A DNA stretch of 64,000 nucleotides, from contig VIAD01000001.1 of assembly GCA_006546595.1 (NCBI GenBank), positions 1-64,000 of the forward strand, read 5' to 3'. This document shows positions 17,977 through 26,414 of the stretch, in pieces. Under the pieces are notes generated by a model. The model was given only the letters and a program-made list of their open reading frames with translations. It was not told the DNA's origin and did no database searches. The translations under genes were made by a program, and so were the position numbers. The first letter of the stretch is position 1. Each line of letters starts with the position of its first letter. This DNA comes from Moraxellaceae bacterium AER2_44_116. GTDB taxonomy: Bacteria; Pseudomonadota; Gammaproteobacteria; Pseudomonadales; Moraxellaceae.

Positions 17977-20900
17977 TCACCCCTTCAACCGTTTCAACAA
18001 CTCGTCAACAAACGCCAACCGTTTTTTGGTATCGGTCAAATCACTGATAAACCGTAATTTATCCGCACCATCTAATTTGTATTGTGCGGGCTGCGTTTGT
18101 ACAAGTTTAACAATGGTCATAGGCTGTACTTTGGTGTCTTTGGCAAATTCTAAACGTCCACCTTGGGCATGAGCATCAATTTTACGAATACCCAACTCAG
18201 CTGCTTCTAATTTAATACGATGCGTGGCAAATAGATTTTTTGTTGGTTCAGGTAACAAACCAAAACGGTCTATCATTTCGACTTGCAATTCATCTAAAGC
18301 CTCAAAACTATCAGCGTGGCTAATACGTTTGTACATTAATAAACGGTTATGCACATCGGGCAAATAATCATCTGGAATCAAGGCCGAGAAACGTAAGTTA
18401 ATATCAGCAGTCAGTGCTAACGGTTGATCAAGATTCGGTGCGCGGCCTGATTTAATCGCTTTAATGGCGCGTTCAAGCATTTCCATATATAAGGTAAAAC
18501 CCATCACTTGCATATTGCCGCTTTGTTCTTCGCCTAATAATTCACCCGCACCGCGAATTTCTAAATCTTGACTCGCTAGCGCAAAACCTGCGCCTAGTTC
18601 ATCGGCTCTGGCAATCGCTTCTAAACGTTTTTCGGCATCACCTGTTAATGACTTTTTATTAGGTACAAGCAAATAGGCATACGCTTGATGATGTGAACGA
18701 CCTACACGACCGCGCAATTGGTGCATTTGGGCTAAACCGAGTTTGTCGGCACGCTCCATGATTATGGTGTTAGCCGAGGGCACATCAATACCTGTTTCAA
18801 TAATGGTACTACAGACTAAAACATTGAATTGCTTATGATAAAACTGTTGCATGACGTGTTCGAGGTCACGCTCACGCATTTGACCATGTGCAATGCCGAC
18901 TCGCGCTTCAGGAGTTAAGGCTTGTAAATCGGCGGCACATTTTTCAATAGTGGCAACATCATTATGTAAATAATACGCTTGGCCGCCGCGTAATAATTCC
19001 CGCAGTAAGGCTTCTTTAATGGTGGCAGGTGTGTTTTCACGCACAAACGTTTTCACAGCCAGACGTTTAGCGGGAGGCGTGGCAATAATCGACAAATCAC
19101 GCAAACCCGAAAACGCCATATTTAAGGTACGAGGAATCGGGGTGGCGGTGAGGGTAAGCATATCAACATCGGCACGACGATTTTTTAATGCCTCTTTATG
19201 GCGTACACCAAAACGATGTTCTTCATCAACAATCATTAAACCTAAGTTTTTAAATTCGACGCTATCTTGCAGTAGCTTATGCGTCCCGATAATGATGTCG
19301 ATTTTGCCATCTGCTAAAGCGGCGAGGGCTTTTTGCTGTTCTTTCGCGGTTTTAAAACGCGATAAGACTTCAATATTGACTGGCCAATCGGCAAATCGGT
19401 CACAGAAGTTTTCATAGTGTTGTTGTGCGAGCAGGGTGGTGGGGACCAATACCGCCACTTGCGTACCATCTTGAATCGCCACAAAAGTAGCGCGCATGGC
19501 GACTTCAGTTTTACCAAAACCCACATCACCACAGACTAATCTGTCCATCGGTCTGGGTGAGCGCATGTCGGCAATGGTCGAAATAATGGCATTGGCTTGG
19601 TCGGCGGTTTCTTCAAAGGCAAAACCTGCACTAAATTTACGGTATTCCAATTCATCAAATTTAAAGGCGTAACCTGCTTTTGCAGCGCGTCTAGCACTAA
19701 TGTTTAAGAGTTCGGCGGCAACATCATGAACTTGTTCGGCGGCTTTATTACGCGCTTTTTGCCATTGTTCAGTGCCGAGTTTATGTAGTGGTGCTGTGTC
19801 GTCATTCGCGCCTGAATAACGAGCGATGAGATGTAAGTTAGAAACAGGCACATACAATTTGGCACTGTCAGCATAAGTTAGTTGTAAAAACTCTTGGATT
19901 TGACCATCCATATCAAGCGTGATTAATCCTTGATAGCGTCCGACACCATAATCAATGTGTACCACAGGTACACCGATACTGAGTTCACTTAAACTGCGAA
20001 TGGCTAATTCAGCCGCGCCTTCACCGCTAGTCGCTTTACGACGACGACGTTGCATCACCCGTTGGCCAAACAATTGCGATTCGGCAATGACGCTAATATT
20101 GGGTAAACACAATCCGCGTTCGAGTGGCGCGATGGTTAAGGCAAATGGGGCAGTGCTGGTTAAAAACTCTGTCCAGTTGTGTACTAAAGTGGGTGTCAAT
20201 GCTAAAGGCTGTAACAATGCCATTAAGCTTTCGCGGCGACCCGCACTTTCGGCACATAACAACACGCGCTGCTGTTGTCCGTGTAAATAGCGACTTAATG
20301 CCGCCAGTGGTGCATCGCTACGTGAATCAATCGGCAAGCTCGGTGGTGGCGTAAAAGCAAAATTTGTTAGTCCCGCTTTTTCTTCGTCGGCTTGTTCGTT
20401 AAGAGTTAAACGGGCAAATTGATTTACGGCGGCAAATAATTCGTTTTGGCGTAAAAATAATTTGTCTGGCGCAAGAATCGGTAAATAACTATCGTGGCGA
20501 CGTTCTTCATAACGCTGGCTGAGTTCTAACCAAAAGTGTTCGAGTTGTTTTTGACTTTCACTCATTAACGCCACTAGCGTTTGGCGTGGCAAGTAATCAA
20601 ACAGCGTTGCACTTTCATTAAAAAATAACGGTAAATAGTATTCAATTCCTGCGGCGGCTAAGCCTTGGCTAATGTCTTTATATAGTGAGCATTTTTTTGG
20701 GTCAGTATGAAGAAATGTTTCAGCCCAATGATCTTTAAAGGTACGAATCGCGCTTTTATCAAAAGGAAATTCACGCGCAGGTAACAGTTCTAATTGTTTA
20801 ATCGTTTCGGTGGTGCGCTGATTGTCGGGGCTAAATAAACGCAGGCTATCAATTTCATCATCAAATAATTCAATCCGAACAGGCGCAGTTGCTCCCATCG

Positions 20901-21441
20901 GATAGATATCCATCAAGCTACCACGGACGGCATATTCACCGTGTTCATAAACGGTTTCTACCGCGCGATAACCTACAGCCTCTAAGCGTTGGCGGGTATC
21001 ATCAACATGAAACTTTTGCCCGCATTTTAAACTAAAGCTTTGTGCAGATAACCAAGACGGGGGAGAAAGACGCTGAACCAAAGTGCTAATCGGCGTAATC
21101 ACTAAACCTTTGCTGAGCGTAGGCAAAGTCGCCAAAATGCGTAACCGCTCCGAGGTGATGTCTTGGTGCGGAGAGAGTTGGTCGTAGGGTAGTGTTTCCC
21201 AATCGGGGAAATGAAAAATGGGTAGTTGATCGTCACAAAAAAATCGAACTTCTTCTTCTAAACGTGTCGCTTGTTGGCTATCTGCGGTGACTAATAACAC
21301 CACGCCAGACCACGTTTGTGCGGCCTCAGCAATGGCTAAACCCACACCTGCACCCACTAAGTTTGACCATGCTTTGCGGTCGCCATTATGGGTAGGGAGG
21401 GTTAATGGCGCAAGTAATAAAGAAGAAGTAAGCGTTGTCAT
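17977..21441 (-). CDS. mfd: Transcription-repair coupling factor
   Basis: Mfd, the ATP-driven DNA translocase that removes stalled RNA polymerase and recruits UvrA. It has 1154 residues, close to the E. coli length. UvrB-like N-terminal domains are followed by the RNA-polymerase interaction (CarD-like) domain around VVHIDYGVGRYQGL. Helicase motifs include Walker A GDVGFGKTEVA and the DEEH box (IVDEEHRFGV), plus motif VI QLRGRVGRSHHQAYAYLL and a C-terminal TRCF domain. The frame is open 41 codons further upstream, but the internal ATG at 21441 (MTTLTSSLL) gives the normal length. Confidence 0.97.
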   Translation of the reverse strand: MTTLTSSLLLAPLTLPTHNGDRKAWSNLVGAGVGLAIAEAAQTWSGVVLLVTADSQQATRLEEEVRFFCDDQLPIFHFPDWETLPYDQLSPHQDITSERLRILATLPTLSKGLVITPISTLVQRLSPPSWLSAQSFSLKCGQKFHVDDTRQRLEAVGYRAVETVYEHGEYAVRGSLMDIYPMGATAPVRIELFDDEIDSLRLFSPDNQRTTETIKQLELLPAREFPFDKSAIRTFKDHWAETFLHTDPKKCSLYKDISQGLAAAGIEYYLPLFFNESATLFDYLPRQTLVALMSESQKQLEHFWLELSQRYEERRHDSYLPILAPDKLFLRQNELFAAVNQFARLTLNEQADEEKAGLTNFAFTPPPSLPIDSRSDAPLAALSRYLHGQQQRVLLCAESAGRRESLMALLQPLALTPTLVHNWTEFLTSTAPFALTIAPLERGLCLPNISVIAESQLFGQRVMQRRRRKATSGEGAAELAIRSLSELSIGVPVVHIDYGVGRYQGLITLDMDGQIQEFLQLTYADSAKLYVPVSNLHLIARYSGANDDTAPLHKLGTEQWQKARNKAAEQVHDVAAELLNISARRAAKAGYAFKFDELEYRKFSAGFAFEETADQANAIISTIADMRSPRPMDRLVCGDVGFGKTEVAMRATFVAIQDGTQVAVLVPTTLLAQQHYENFCDRFADWPVNIEVLSRFKTAKEQQKALAALADGKIDIIIGTHKLLQDSVEFKNLGLMIVDEEHRFGVRHKEALKNRRADVDMLTLTATPIPRTLNMAFSGLRDLSIIATPPAKRLAVKTFVRENTPATIKEALLRELLRGGQAYYLHNDVATIEKCAADLQALTPEARVGIAHGQMRERDLEHVMQQFYHKQFNVLVCSTIIETGIDVPSANTIIMERADKLGLAQMHQLRGRVGRSHHQAYAYLLVPNKKSLTGDAEKRLEAIARADELGAGFALASQDLEIRGAGELLGEEQSGNMQVMGFTLYMEMLERAIKAIKSGRAPNLDQPLALTADINLRFSALIPDDYLPDVHNRLLMYKRISHADSFEALDELQVEMIDRFGLLPEPTKNLFATHRIKLEAAELGIRKIDAHAQGGRLEFAKDTKVQPMTIVKLVQTQPAQYKLDGADKLRFISDLTDTKKRLAFVDELLKRLKG

Positions 21442-21628
21442 TGTGCCTGAATGCCTGAAGATCAAATCGAGAGCGATTGTAACGGATTTAACTAGCTTTG
21501 AAATAAGACAAATACACTCCTTATTATTTTGATGGGCTGTATCAACTGCGGCATTATGTCGCACTTCATGAAATCGCTAATAGGATAAAATAGGAGAATA
21601 TTCTGCTTTATCTATGAGAGATTGACTG

Positions 21629-22582
21629 ATGCGTTCATTATTAACATCGAGTTTGGTTGCTGCTTCTGCTGTTTTATTGACGGCGTGTGGTAGTGATGAT
21701 AGTCCCGCAACACAAGTAGCTACAACACAAGCTGTCAGTATTCAATTTGCTGCACAAGCCAACGGTAAAGACGCGCAATGTGGCGCAGTCAACGAAATCA
21801 CTAATTTAGGAACAAGCAAAAAAACAGCAGAAATACAAGATTTACGTTTTTATGTCTCCGAGCTAAAACTGATTAATGACAAAGGCTTGATGGTTGATGT
21901 GGCTTTAGATAAAAACGCAAATCAAGACTTTGGCGTTGCTTTGCTTGATTTTGAAAATGCAACAGGTGCATGTAGTGCGGATACGGGTAGCGCAAAACTT
22001 TATACTGCAATTATGGGCAATGTGCCAACGGGTACATATACGGGCGTGCAATTTACTCTTGGTGTTCCTGATACATGGGTTGATGCATCGGGTAAAACCA
22101 TTACTTTGAGTCACAGCAATACAACCGCAATCACAGCACCTTTAGATGTGCCTTCAATGGCATGGAGTTGGCAGGGTGGTCGCAAATTTGCTAAAATTGA
22201 ATTCAAGCCAACAGGCGGCGTGACTAACCAAAAAGGTACACCTGAGACGACGGATGATGCAACAGTCAGCAGTTGGGTAGTGCATATGGGTGCCACAGGT
22301 TGTACTGGTTCTGAAACGACAGGTTATAGCTGTACGAATCCCAACTTGGCAAAAGTCTCTTTTGGCAGCTTTGATGTCAGCAAGCAAAAAATTGTGTTAG
22401 ATGTGCCTGCATTGGTTGCTCAATCCGATATTAGTGTTAATCAAAACAGTGCATTAGGCTGTATGTCTGGCACAACAGACAAAGAATGTCCTGCTGTTTT
22501 TGATACATTAGGCTTAGACCTTTTAACAGGTAAAGTCAGCACTAGCAAAACGCAAACGGTATTTAAAGTCATCAATAAATAA
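21629..22582 (+). CDS. mbnP: MbnP-like copper-binding lipoprotein (metallo-mystery pair)
   Basis: A 317-residue periplasmic lipoprotein (lipobox LLTAC, Cys20) of the MbnP/TIGR04052 family, named for a four-Cys motif. Family landmarks are VSIQFAAQANGKDAQC near the mature N-terminus, LRFYVSELKLI, GTYTGVQFTLGVP, the Trp-rich MAWSWQGGRKFAKIEF and VVHMGATGC. Paired cysteines (GATGC...YSC and LGC...KEC) suggest disulfides. In the characterised methanotroph protein a tryptophan is oxidised to kynurenine by the partner MbnH and is needed for copper binding; several Trp candidates are present here. The mbnH-like gene follows directly, so the enzyme/substrate pair is intact. No methanobactin genes are in the window. 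Confidence 0.85.
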   Translation: MRSLLTSSLVAASAVLLTACGSDDSPATQVATTQAVSIQFAAQANGKDAQCGAVNEITNLGTSKKTAEIQDLRFYVSELKLINDKGLMVDVALDKNANQDFGVALLDFENATGACSADTGSAKLYTAIMGNVPTGTYTGVQFTLGVPDTWVDASGKTITLSHSNTTAITAPLDVPSMAWSWQGGRKFAKIEFKPTGGVTNQKGTPETTDDATVSSWVVHMGATGCTGSETTGYSCTNPNLAKVSFGSFDVSKQKIVLDVPALVAQSDISVNQNSALGCMSGTTDKECPAVFDTLGLDLLTGKVSTSKTQTVFKVINK

Positions 22583-22608
22583 GTCTAAAAAACTTAATAT
22601 TGATTTAC

Positions 22609-22645
22609 AAACTCAGGCGGCCTATCACACAAGTCACCTGAGTTT
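22609..22645 (+). terminator. Hairpin between mbnP and mbnH
   Basis: AAACTCAGG pairs with CCTGAGTTT over a 19-nt loop, lying between the mbnP stop and the mbnH start. With only a short T run it may act as an attenuator or mRNA-stabilising hairpin that lowers mbnH relative to mbnP. Confidence 0.5.
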
Positions 22646-22660
22646 CTTAATTTGGTTACT

Positions 22661-23812
22661 ATGAAATATTCTTTATCTTCACTCTGTTTCGCATTGATAT
22701 TGACGGCTTGTAACACGGGCACAACCACTGAAGACCCTGCATTAAGCACTTCCACATGGCAATGGCATTTACCGCCGTCATTTCCTACGCCTTTTGTGCC
22801 TGCTGATAATGCAATGAGCGTAGAAAAAGTCGAATTAGGCCGTCATCTTTTTTATGATGTACGCTTATCGGGTAATGGTTTGCAGGCGTGTGGAACGTGT
22901 CATTTACAAGAAAAAGCCTTTACCGACGGTTTAACGGTGGCCAAAGGTTCTACGGGTGAACTACATCCGCGTAACTCACAACATTTAGCTAATGTGGTCT
23001 ATAACACGACGATTACTTGGGCAAATCCTGCACTCACTAGTTTAGAGCGACAAATGGAAGTGCCGATGTTTGGCGATAATCCCATTGAATTAGGACTTAA
23101 TGACAATAACAAAGCTGAGGTTTTGCAGCGGTTTCAAACAGATAGCAACTATCAAACTTTATTTAAACAAGCCTTTCCGCAAGAAGCGCAAGCGATTAAT
23201 TACAATAATATCATCAAGGCGATTGCCAGTTTTCAGCGTAGCTTAATATCGGGAAACTCGCGTTACGACCAATATAATCAACAAAAAGCTCAATTAAGCG
23301 ACAGTGAATTACGTGGGAAAAATTTGTTTTTTGGCGAAAAGGCCGAGTGTTTTCATTGTCATGGTAGCTTTAATTTTAATGACCAAGTGAATCATGCAGG
23401 CACAAGAGTCTTAGAAACGCCGTTTCACAATACGGGGCTGTTTAATATTGGCGGCACGGGCGATTTTCCGTTTCCTAATCGGGGTGTGTTTGAATTGTCG
23501 GGTAAAGCACAGGACATGGGTAAGTTTCGTGCGTCTAGCTTACGTAATATAGAACTCACTGCACCTTATATGCACGATGGTTCAATAGCAACATTAGAAC
23601 AAGTATTGGATTTTTATGCCGAAGGTGGCAGAAATATTACCGAAGGTGTACATGCAGGCGATGGACGCAATAATCCCTTTAAGAGTGAATTGGTCACACT
23701 TATTGACTTAAACGCACAAGAAAAAGCCGATATTGTCGCCTTTCTCAAGACCCTGACCGATAACGAATTTATTCATAATCCCAAAATTTCTGACCCTTTT
23801 AAGCAGCCGTAA
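22661..23812 (+). CDS. mbnH: MbnH-like dihaem enzyme (MauG/cytochrome c peroxidase superfamily)
   Basis: A 383-residue lipoprotein (LILTAC, Cys17) of the bacterial dihaem peroxidase fold, TIGR04039-type. Two c-haem motifs are visible: CGTCH (C77-C80-H81) and CFHCH near residue 228. The conserved APYMHDGSIATLEQVL segment is shared with MauG and cytochrome c peroxidases. Close partners of MbnP in this family use a high-valent dihaem state to convert an MbnP tryptophan to kynurenine. Adjacency to mbnP supports MbnH over an ordinary peroxide-detoxifying peroxidase. The frame starts at TTG 22652, but ATG 22661 is preferred. The porin-like gene begins 4 nt after the stop, so they are co-transcribed. 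Confidence 0.87.
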   Translation: MKYSLSSLCFALILTACNTGTTTEDPALSTSTWQWHLPPSFPTPFVPADNAMSVEKVELGRHLFYDVRLSGNGLQACGTCHLQEKAFTDGLTVAKGSTGELHPRNSQHLANVVYNTTITWANPALTSLERQMEVPMFGDNPIELGLNDNNKAEVLQRFQTDSNYQTLFKQAFPQEAQAINYNNIIKAIASFQRSLISGNSRYDQYNQQKAQLSDSELRGKNLFFGEKAECFHCHGSFNFNDQVNHAGTRVLETPFHNTGLFNIGGTGDFPFPNRGVFELSGKAQDMGKFRASSLRNIELTAPYMHDGSIATLEQVLDFYAEGGRNITEGVHAGDGRNNPFKSELVTLIDLNAQEKADIVAFLKTLTDNEFIHNPKISDPFKQP

Positions 23813-23816
23813 TCTT

Positions 23817-25022
23817 ATGTCTTATCGTATTTATTCTGCTGTGTTGTTGAGCTTGTCGTTCGCTGCTAATGCCCATGAACAGACAACGACAGATAAATTC
23901 ACGCCTATTCTTAATTTGGGTGGGCGTTATTTACACAGTCAATTTGACTATCCTGTTGCTCGTTTAGCCAATGCTTTAGAAACTGGGCAAATGTCAGCCT
24001 ATCATCAAGGCAATGCGTTTGATTATGTCGATATTGGCTTGCAAGCCGACTGGACGGATGACATTACAACCTTAGTCAAAGGTTCGTATCATGGTGAAGA
24101 TTTGGGTAATGAATTTGCGTTTGAACAAGTCTGGTTAAAATACAACTACGACGTCAACTCAACACAGAAGTTGACGACCCGTTTAGGCCGCCAAAATATC
24201 GCTTTGGGTGTACAAAATTTAGAGCATAGCCACCAATGGAAATTTGCTGTTGAGCCATTAGTGATGCGTGCGAGTGTTGGCGATGGTTGGCGAGATGATG
24301 GTTTAGACGTATCTTGGCAACATCAAGATAAACAAGGGTGGTATGCAGGCATAGGTGTCTATGATGGTAATGGTTTTCCTAGTGCCAAAAGCTCAGGCTT
24401 GAATGCAGTCAATGGTCGTGTCGGTTGGCAAGGTGAACGCAGTTCTTTTTCATTGAGCAGTGCCTATTTTAATGTCAATGGTCGCGCCACGAAACAAAGC
24501 ACCACGACAGGACATACCCATAGCCAAGCATCGTGTCAGCAAGCCAGTACAGGGCAAGTGTGTTTTGATGGTAGTACTAGCATTTCAGTGTTAGAAGGGC
24601 AGTGGTTATGGCCGCAATATTACACCACCGTTAGCGGTGAAGCATGGCTCAAACAAGAAAATGGCCGTTTATTAAGTCCAACGGGTGATGTTGATTATCA
24701 AGGCACATTAACGGGTGGCTGGTTGACGGTTGACACTCAGTTGGTTTTTCGCTTTCATACGTTTATGCGTGTGGAGTCCTTAGCAGGTGAGCATCATTTA
24801 GTAGGTGCAAATTCGGCGTTAATCGCCAGTGAAGCAGGCATTGCCAATAGTGATAAACGGCCGTATCGCGTAGGATTAGGGGCATCATGGACAACATCAA
24901 CGGGCGTAAAGTTGACGATTGAAGGTCATCAAGAGCATATTAACAGTCTCAAAAACAATCTGTTTGTTGTGCGGTATCAAGCGGATTTATGGTCTTTGTT
25001 TAATGCTCATTTGCTGAAATAG
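23817..25022 (+). CDS. Outer-membrane beta-barrel protein of the copper locus
   Basis: A 401-residue protein with a signal peptide (cleavage near FAANA-HEQ). A long series of alternating amphipathic strands rich in Gly, Tyr, Trp and polar residues indicates an outer-membrane barrel. A loop carries HTHSQASCQQASTGQVC, with two His and two Cys that could bind metal or form a disulfide. No TonB box or plug domain is seen, so it looks porin-like, not a TonB-dependent receptor. It starts 4 nt after the mbnH-like gene. A role in passing copper or a copper complex across the outer membrane is inferred from position only. Confidence 0.75.
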   Translation: MSYRIYSAVLLSLSFAANAHEQTTTDKFTPILNLGGRYLHSQFDYPVARLANALETGQMSAYHQGNAFDYVDIGLQADWTDDITTLVKGSYHGEDLGNEFAFEQVWLKYNYDVNSTQKLTTRLGRQNIALGVQNLEHSHQWKFAVEPLVMRASVGDGWRDDGLDVSWQHQDKQGWYAGIGVYDGNGFPSAKSSGLNAVNGRVGWQGERSSFSLSSAYFNVNGRATKQSTTTGHTHSQASCQQASTGQVCFDGSTSISVLEGQWLWPQYYTTVSGEAWLKQENGRLLSPTGDVDYQGTLTGGWLTVDTQLVFRFHTFMRVESLAGEHHLVGANSALIASEAGIANSDKRPYRVGLGASWTTSTGVKLTIEGHQEHINSLKNNLFVVRYQADLWSLFNAHLLK

Positions 25023-25037
25023 CAGACGTGTTCCCTG

Positions 25038-25067
25038 CGACAATATGCCACATGTTTTATATTGTCG
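25038..25067 (+). promoter_or_regulatory. Inverted repeat upstream of the ycnI-like gene
   Basis: Arms CGACAATAT and ATATTGTCG (9 bp each) around a 12-nt spacer. It could be a hairpin in the mRNA or an operator; nothing in the sequence decides between them. Confidence 0.4.
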
Positions 25068-25117
25068 AAGTCTTTTAAAATTCGTTTTATCTTTAATCGA
25101 CTTTGGTTAGGTTCACT

Positions 25118-25804
25118 ATGTCTCGTTCTAAATTGTTGTTGGCACTATTCACAGCCAGTACCGTATATACGCAATATGTCCATGCTCACGCCTCTTTTGT
25201 CATTAACTCAACATCTGTACCTTATGCCGCAAAAGGTTATTTAGCTACCTTAAATTTGGGGCACGGCTGCGAAGATAGCACAGGTAAATTGTATGATTCT
25301 TCGACCATTGAAGTGACTATTCCAAGTACATTCACAGCAGTTCGCCCGATGCCGTCAACTTTCGGTAAAGCCAGTGTCGTTAAGGATGGATCAGGAAATG
25401 TCACAAAGTTAATTTGGACTAAAGCCAATGCGGATAAATTGTCAGACGACTCACAACTTTACCAAGTCAGCTTTAAAGGCACATTACCAGCCACACCCTT
25501 TAGCACTCTTGGTTTTGAAACCGTACAAACCTGTGAAAATGGTTTAAGTATTGAATGGAAAGGTACTGACACACCAACACTGTATATTGTGCCTACACGA
25601 ACAGTCGGTTGGAACAAATACACAACGTCCAATTCAGTTTTAGATTTAACAGGTACTGGTGCAAAGTTTTTTAGTGATGCGGCCATTGTCTGGAAGGGAA
25701 AAGAAGGCTACAGCATTAATGCCAATACGCTTGAGTTAATCAAGAAAAATGCCACTGAACTCAAGCAGATTCCTGCAAAAAGTGACATTTGGGTTAAATA
25801 CTAA
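25118..25804 (+). CDS. YcnI-like DUF1775 copper-binding protein
   Basis: A 228-residue exported protein of the YcnI/DUF1775 family. The signal peptide most likely ends at VHA, so the mature protein would start with histidine (HASFVI). In characterised YcnI this N-terminal His forms a mono-histidine brace binding Cu(II). The typical core continues with GYLATLNLGHGC, VTIPSTFTAVRPMP and a later FKGTLP...GFETVQTCENG. Unlike many YcnI proteins it has no C-terminal membrane anchor. ATG 25118 is chosen over TTG 25103 because AGG lies 7 nt before it and the signal peptide is better. It belongs functionally with the upstream MbnP/MbnH pair. Confidence 0.85.
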   Translation: MSRSKLLLALFTASTVYTQYVHAHASFVINSTSVPYAAKGYLATLNLGHGCEDSTGKLYDSSTIEVTIPSTFTAVRPMPSTFGKASVVKDGSGNVTKLIWTKANADKLSDDSQLYQVSFKGTLPATPFSTLGFETVQTCENGLSIEWKGTDTPTLYIVPTRTVGWNKYTTSNSVLDLTGTGAKFFSDAAIVWKGKEGYSINANTLELIKKNATELKQIPAKSDIWVKY

Positions 25805-25818
25805 GACAGGACACGACA

Positions 25819-26010
25819 ATGAATAAACGTCTTGTGTTAGTAGCACTGACAGCGATGTTAGTGGCCGCTTGTAACGGCAATAATGACAGCACTTCGACCT
25901 CGACAGTGGTTGTTGATCCTTTAGGCGATCTCTCTGTCACGACGGTACAAACTTTAGATATGCCGCCAACAGATGGCAATTTACCCGTTGATTTGTTGCC
26001 ACCACAGTAA
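25819..26010 (+). CDS. Tiny lipoprotein of the copper locus
   Basis: A 63-residue protein with a clear lipoprotein signal (LVALTAMLVAAC). The short, acidic, Ser/Thr/Pro-rich mature part ends in two proline-rich stretches (DMPPTDGNLPVDLLPPQ). It starts 14 nt after the ycnI-like stop with AGGACA upstream, so it probably ends the copper operon. I do not recognise the family. It has no Cys after the lipidated one, and no His, so direct copper binding is unlikely. Confidence 0.65.
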   Translation: MNKRLVLVALTAMLVAACNGNNDSTSTSTVVVDPLGDLSVTTVQTLDMPPTDGNLPVDLLPPQ

Positions 26011-26414
26011 TTTTTTCTGGTAACGGTTCATGTTTTGTATTTTTACAGAGGATGAACCTACATCCCTTCGACTCCGCTCAGGGAGCATTTTGCGTTAGCT
26101 GAGTGAAGTCTTGAAAGACTGATGGAGTCTCGGTGGCTGAGCGGAGTTGAAGCCAAGCCAAAACTATTTTGAAATAATCCCACGTCAGTTTTTCTACATT
26201 TTTTAGCGAAAATAACCTAAATTTCAATACGTCACCAGTCTCTCATTTTCGTCAAATTTTTCTTTTGTGTGCTTTTCAAAATTGTCATAACTCCATGCTA
26301 CGCTTGTGAGTATGTGCGCTATTTTGGCGCATCAAATGCTGAATAAACCTTGTAAAAGTTGGCAAGTATTTTGCAATGACTACGTCATACATACCTCCAA
26401 CAGGGAGCAACAAC
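26011..26414. other. Intergenic region between copper locus and Anbu locus
   Basis: About 400 nt without a gene. It contains a REP-like palindrome (26066-26152) and a downstream stretch that presumably holds the promoter of the ATP-grasp operon. No confident promoter boxes or operators could be picked out. Confidence 0.6.
26066..26152. repeat. REP-like palindrome (copy 3, composite)
   Basis: Outer arms CTTCGACTCCGCTCAG and CTGAGCGGAGTTGAAG enclose further degenerate half-units (CTGAGTGAAGTCTTGAAAG and GATGGAGTCTCGG), so the copy looks like two nested elements. Confidence 0.8.

Noticed and set aside
17873..18172. Plus-strand frame after the START gene
   Set aside because: It starts in a REP-like repeat and then runs antisense to the end of mfd.
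25819..26010. Possible methanobactin precursor in the copper locus
   Set aside because: The peptide is a lipoprotein without core Cys residues, and no mbnB/mbnC-type enzymes are present.
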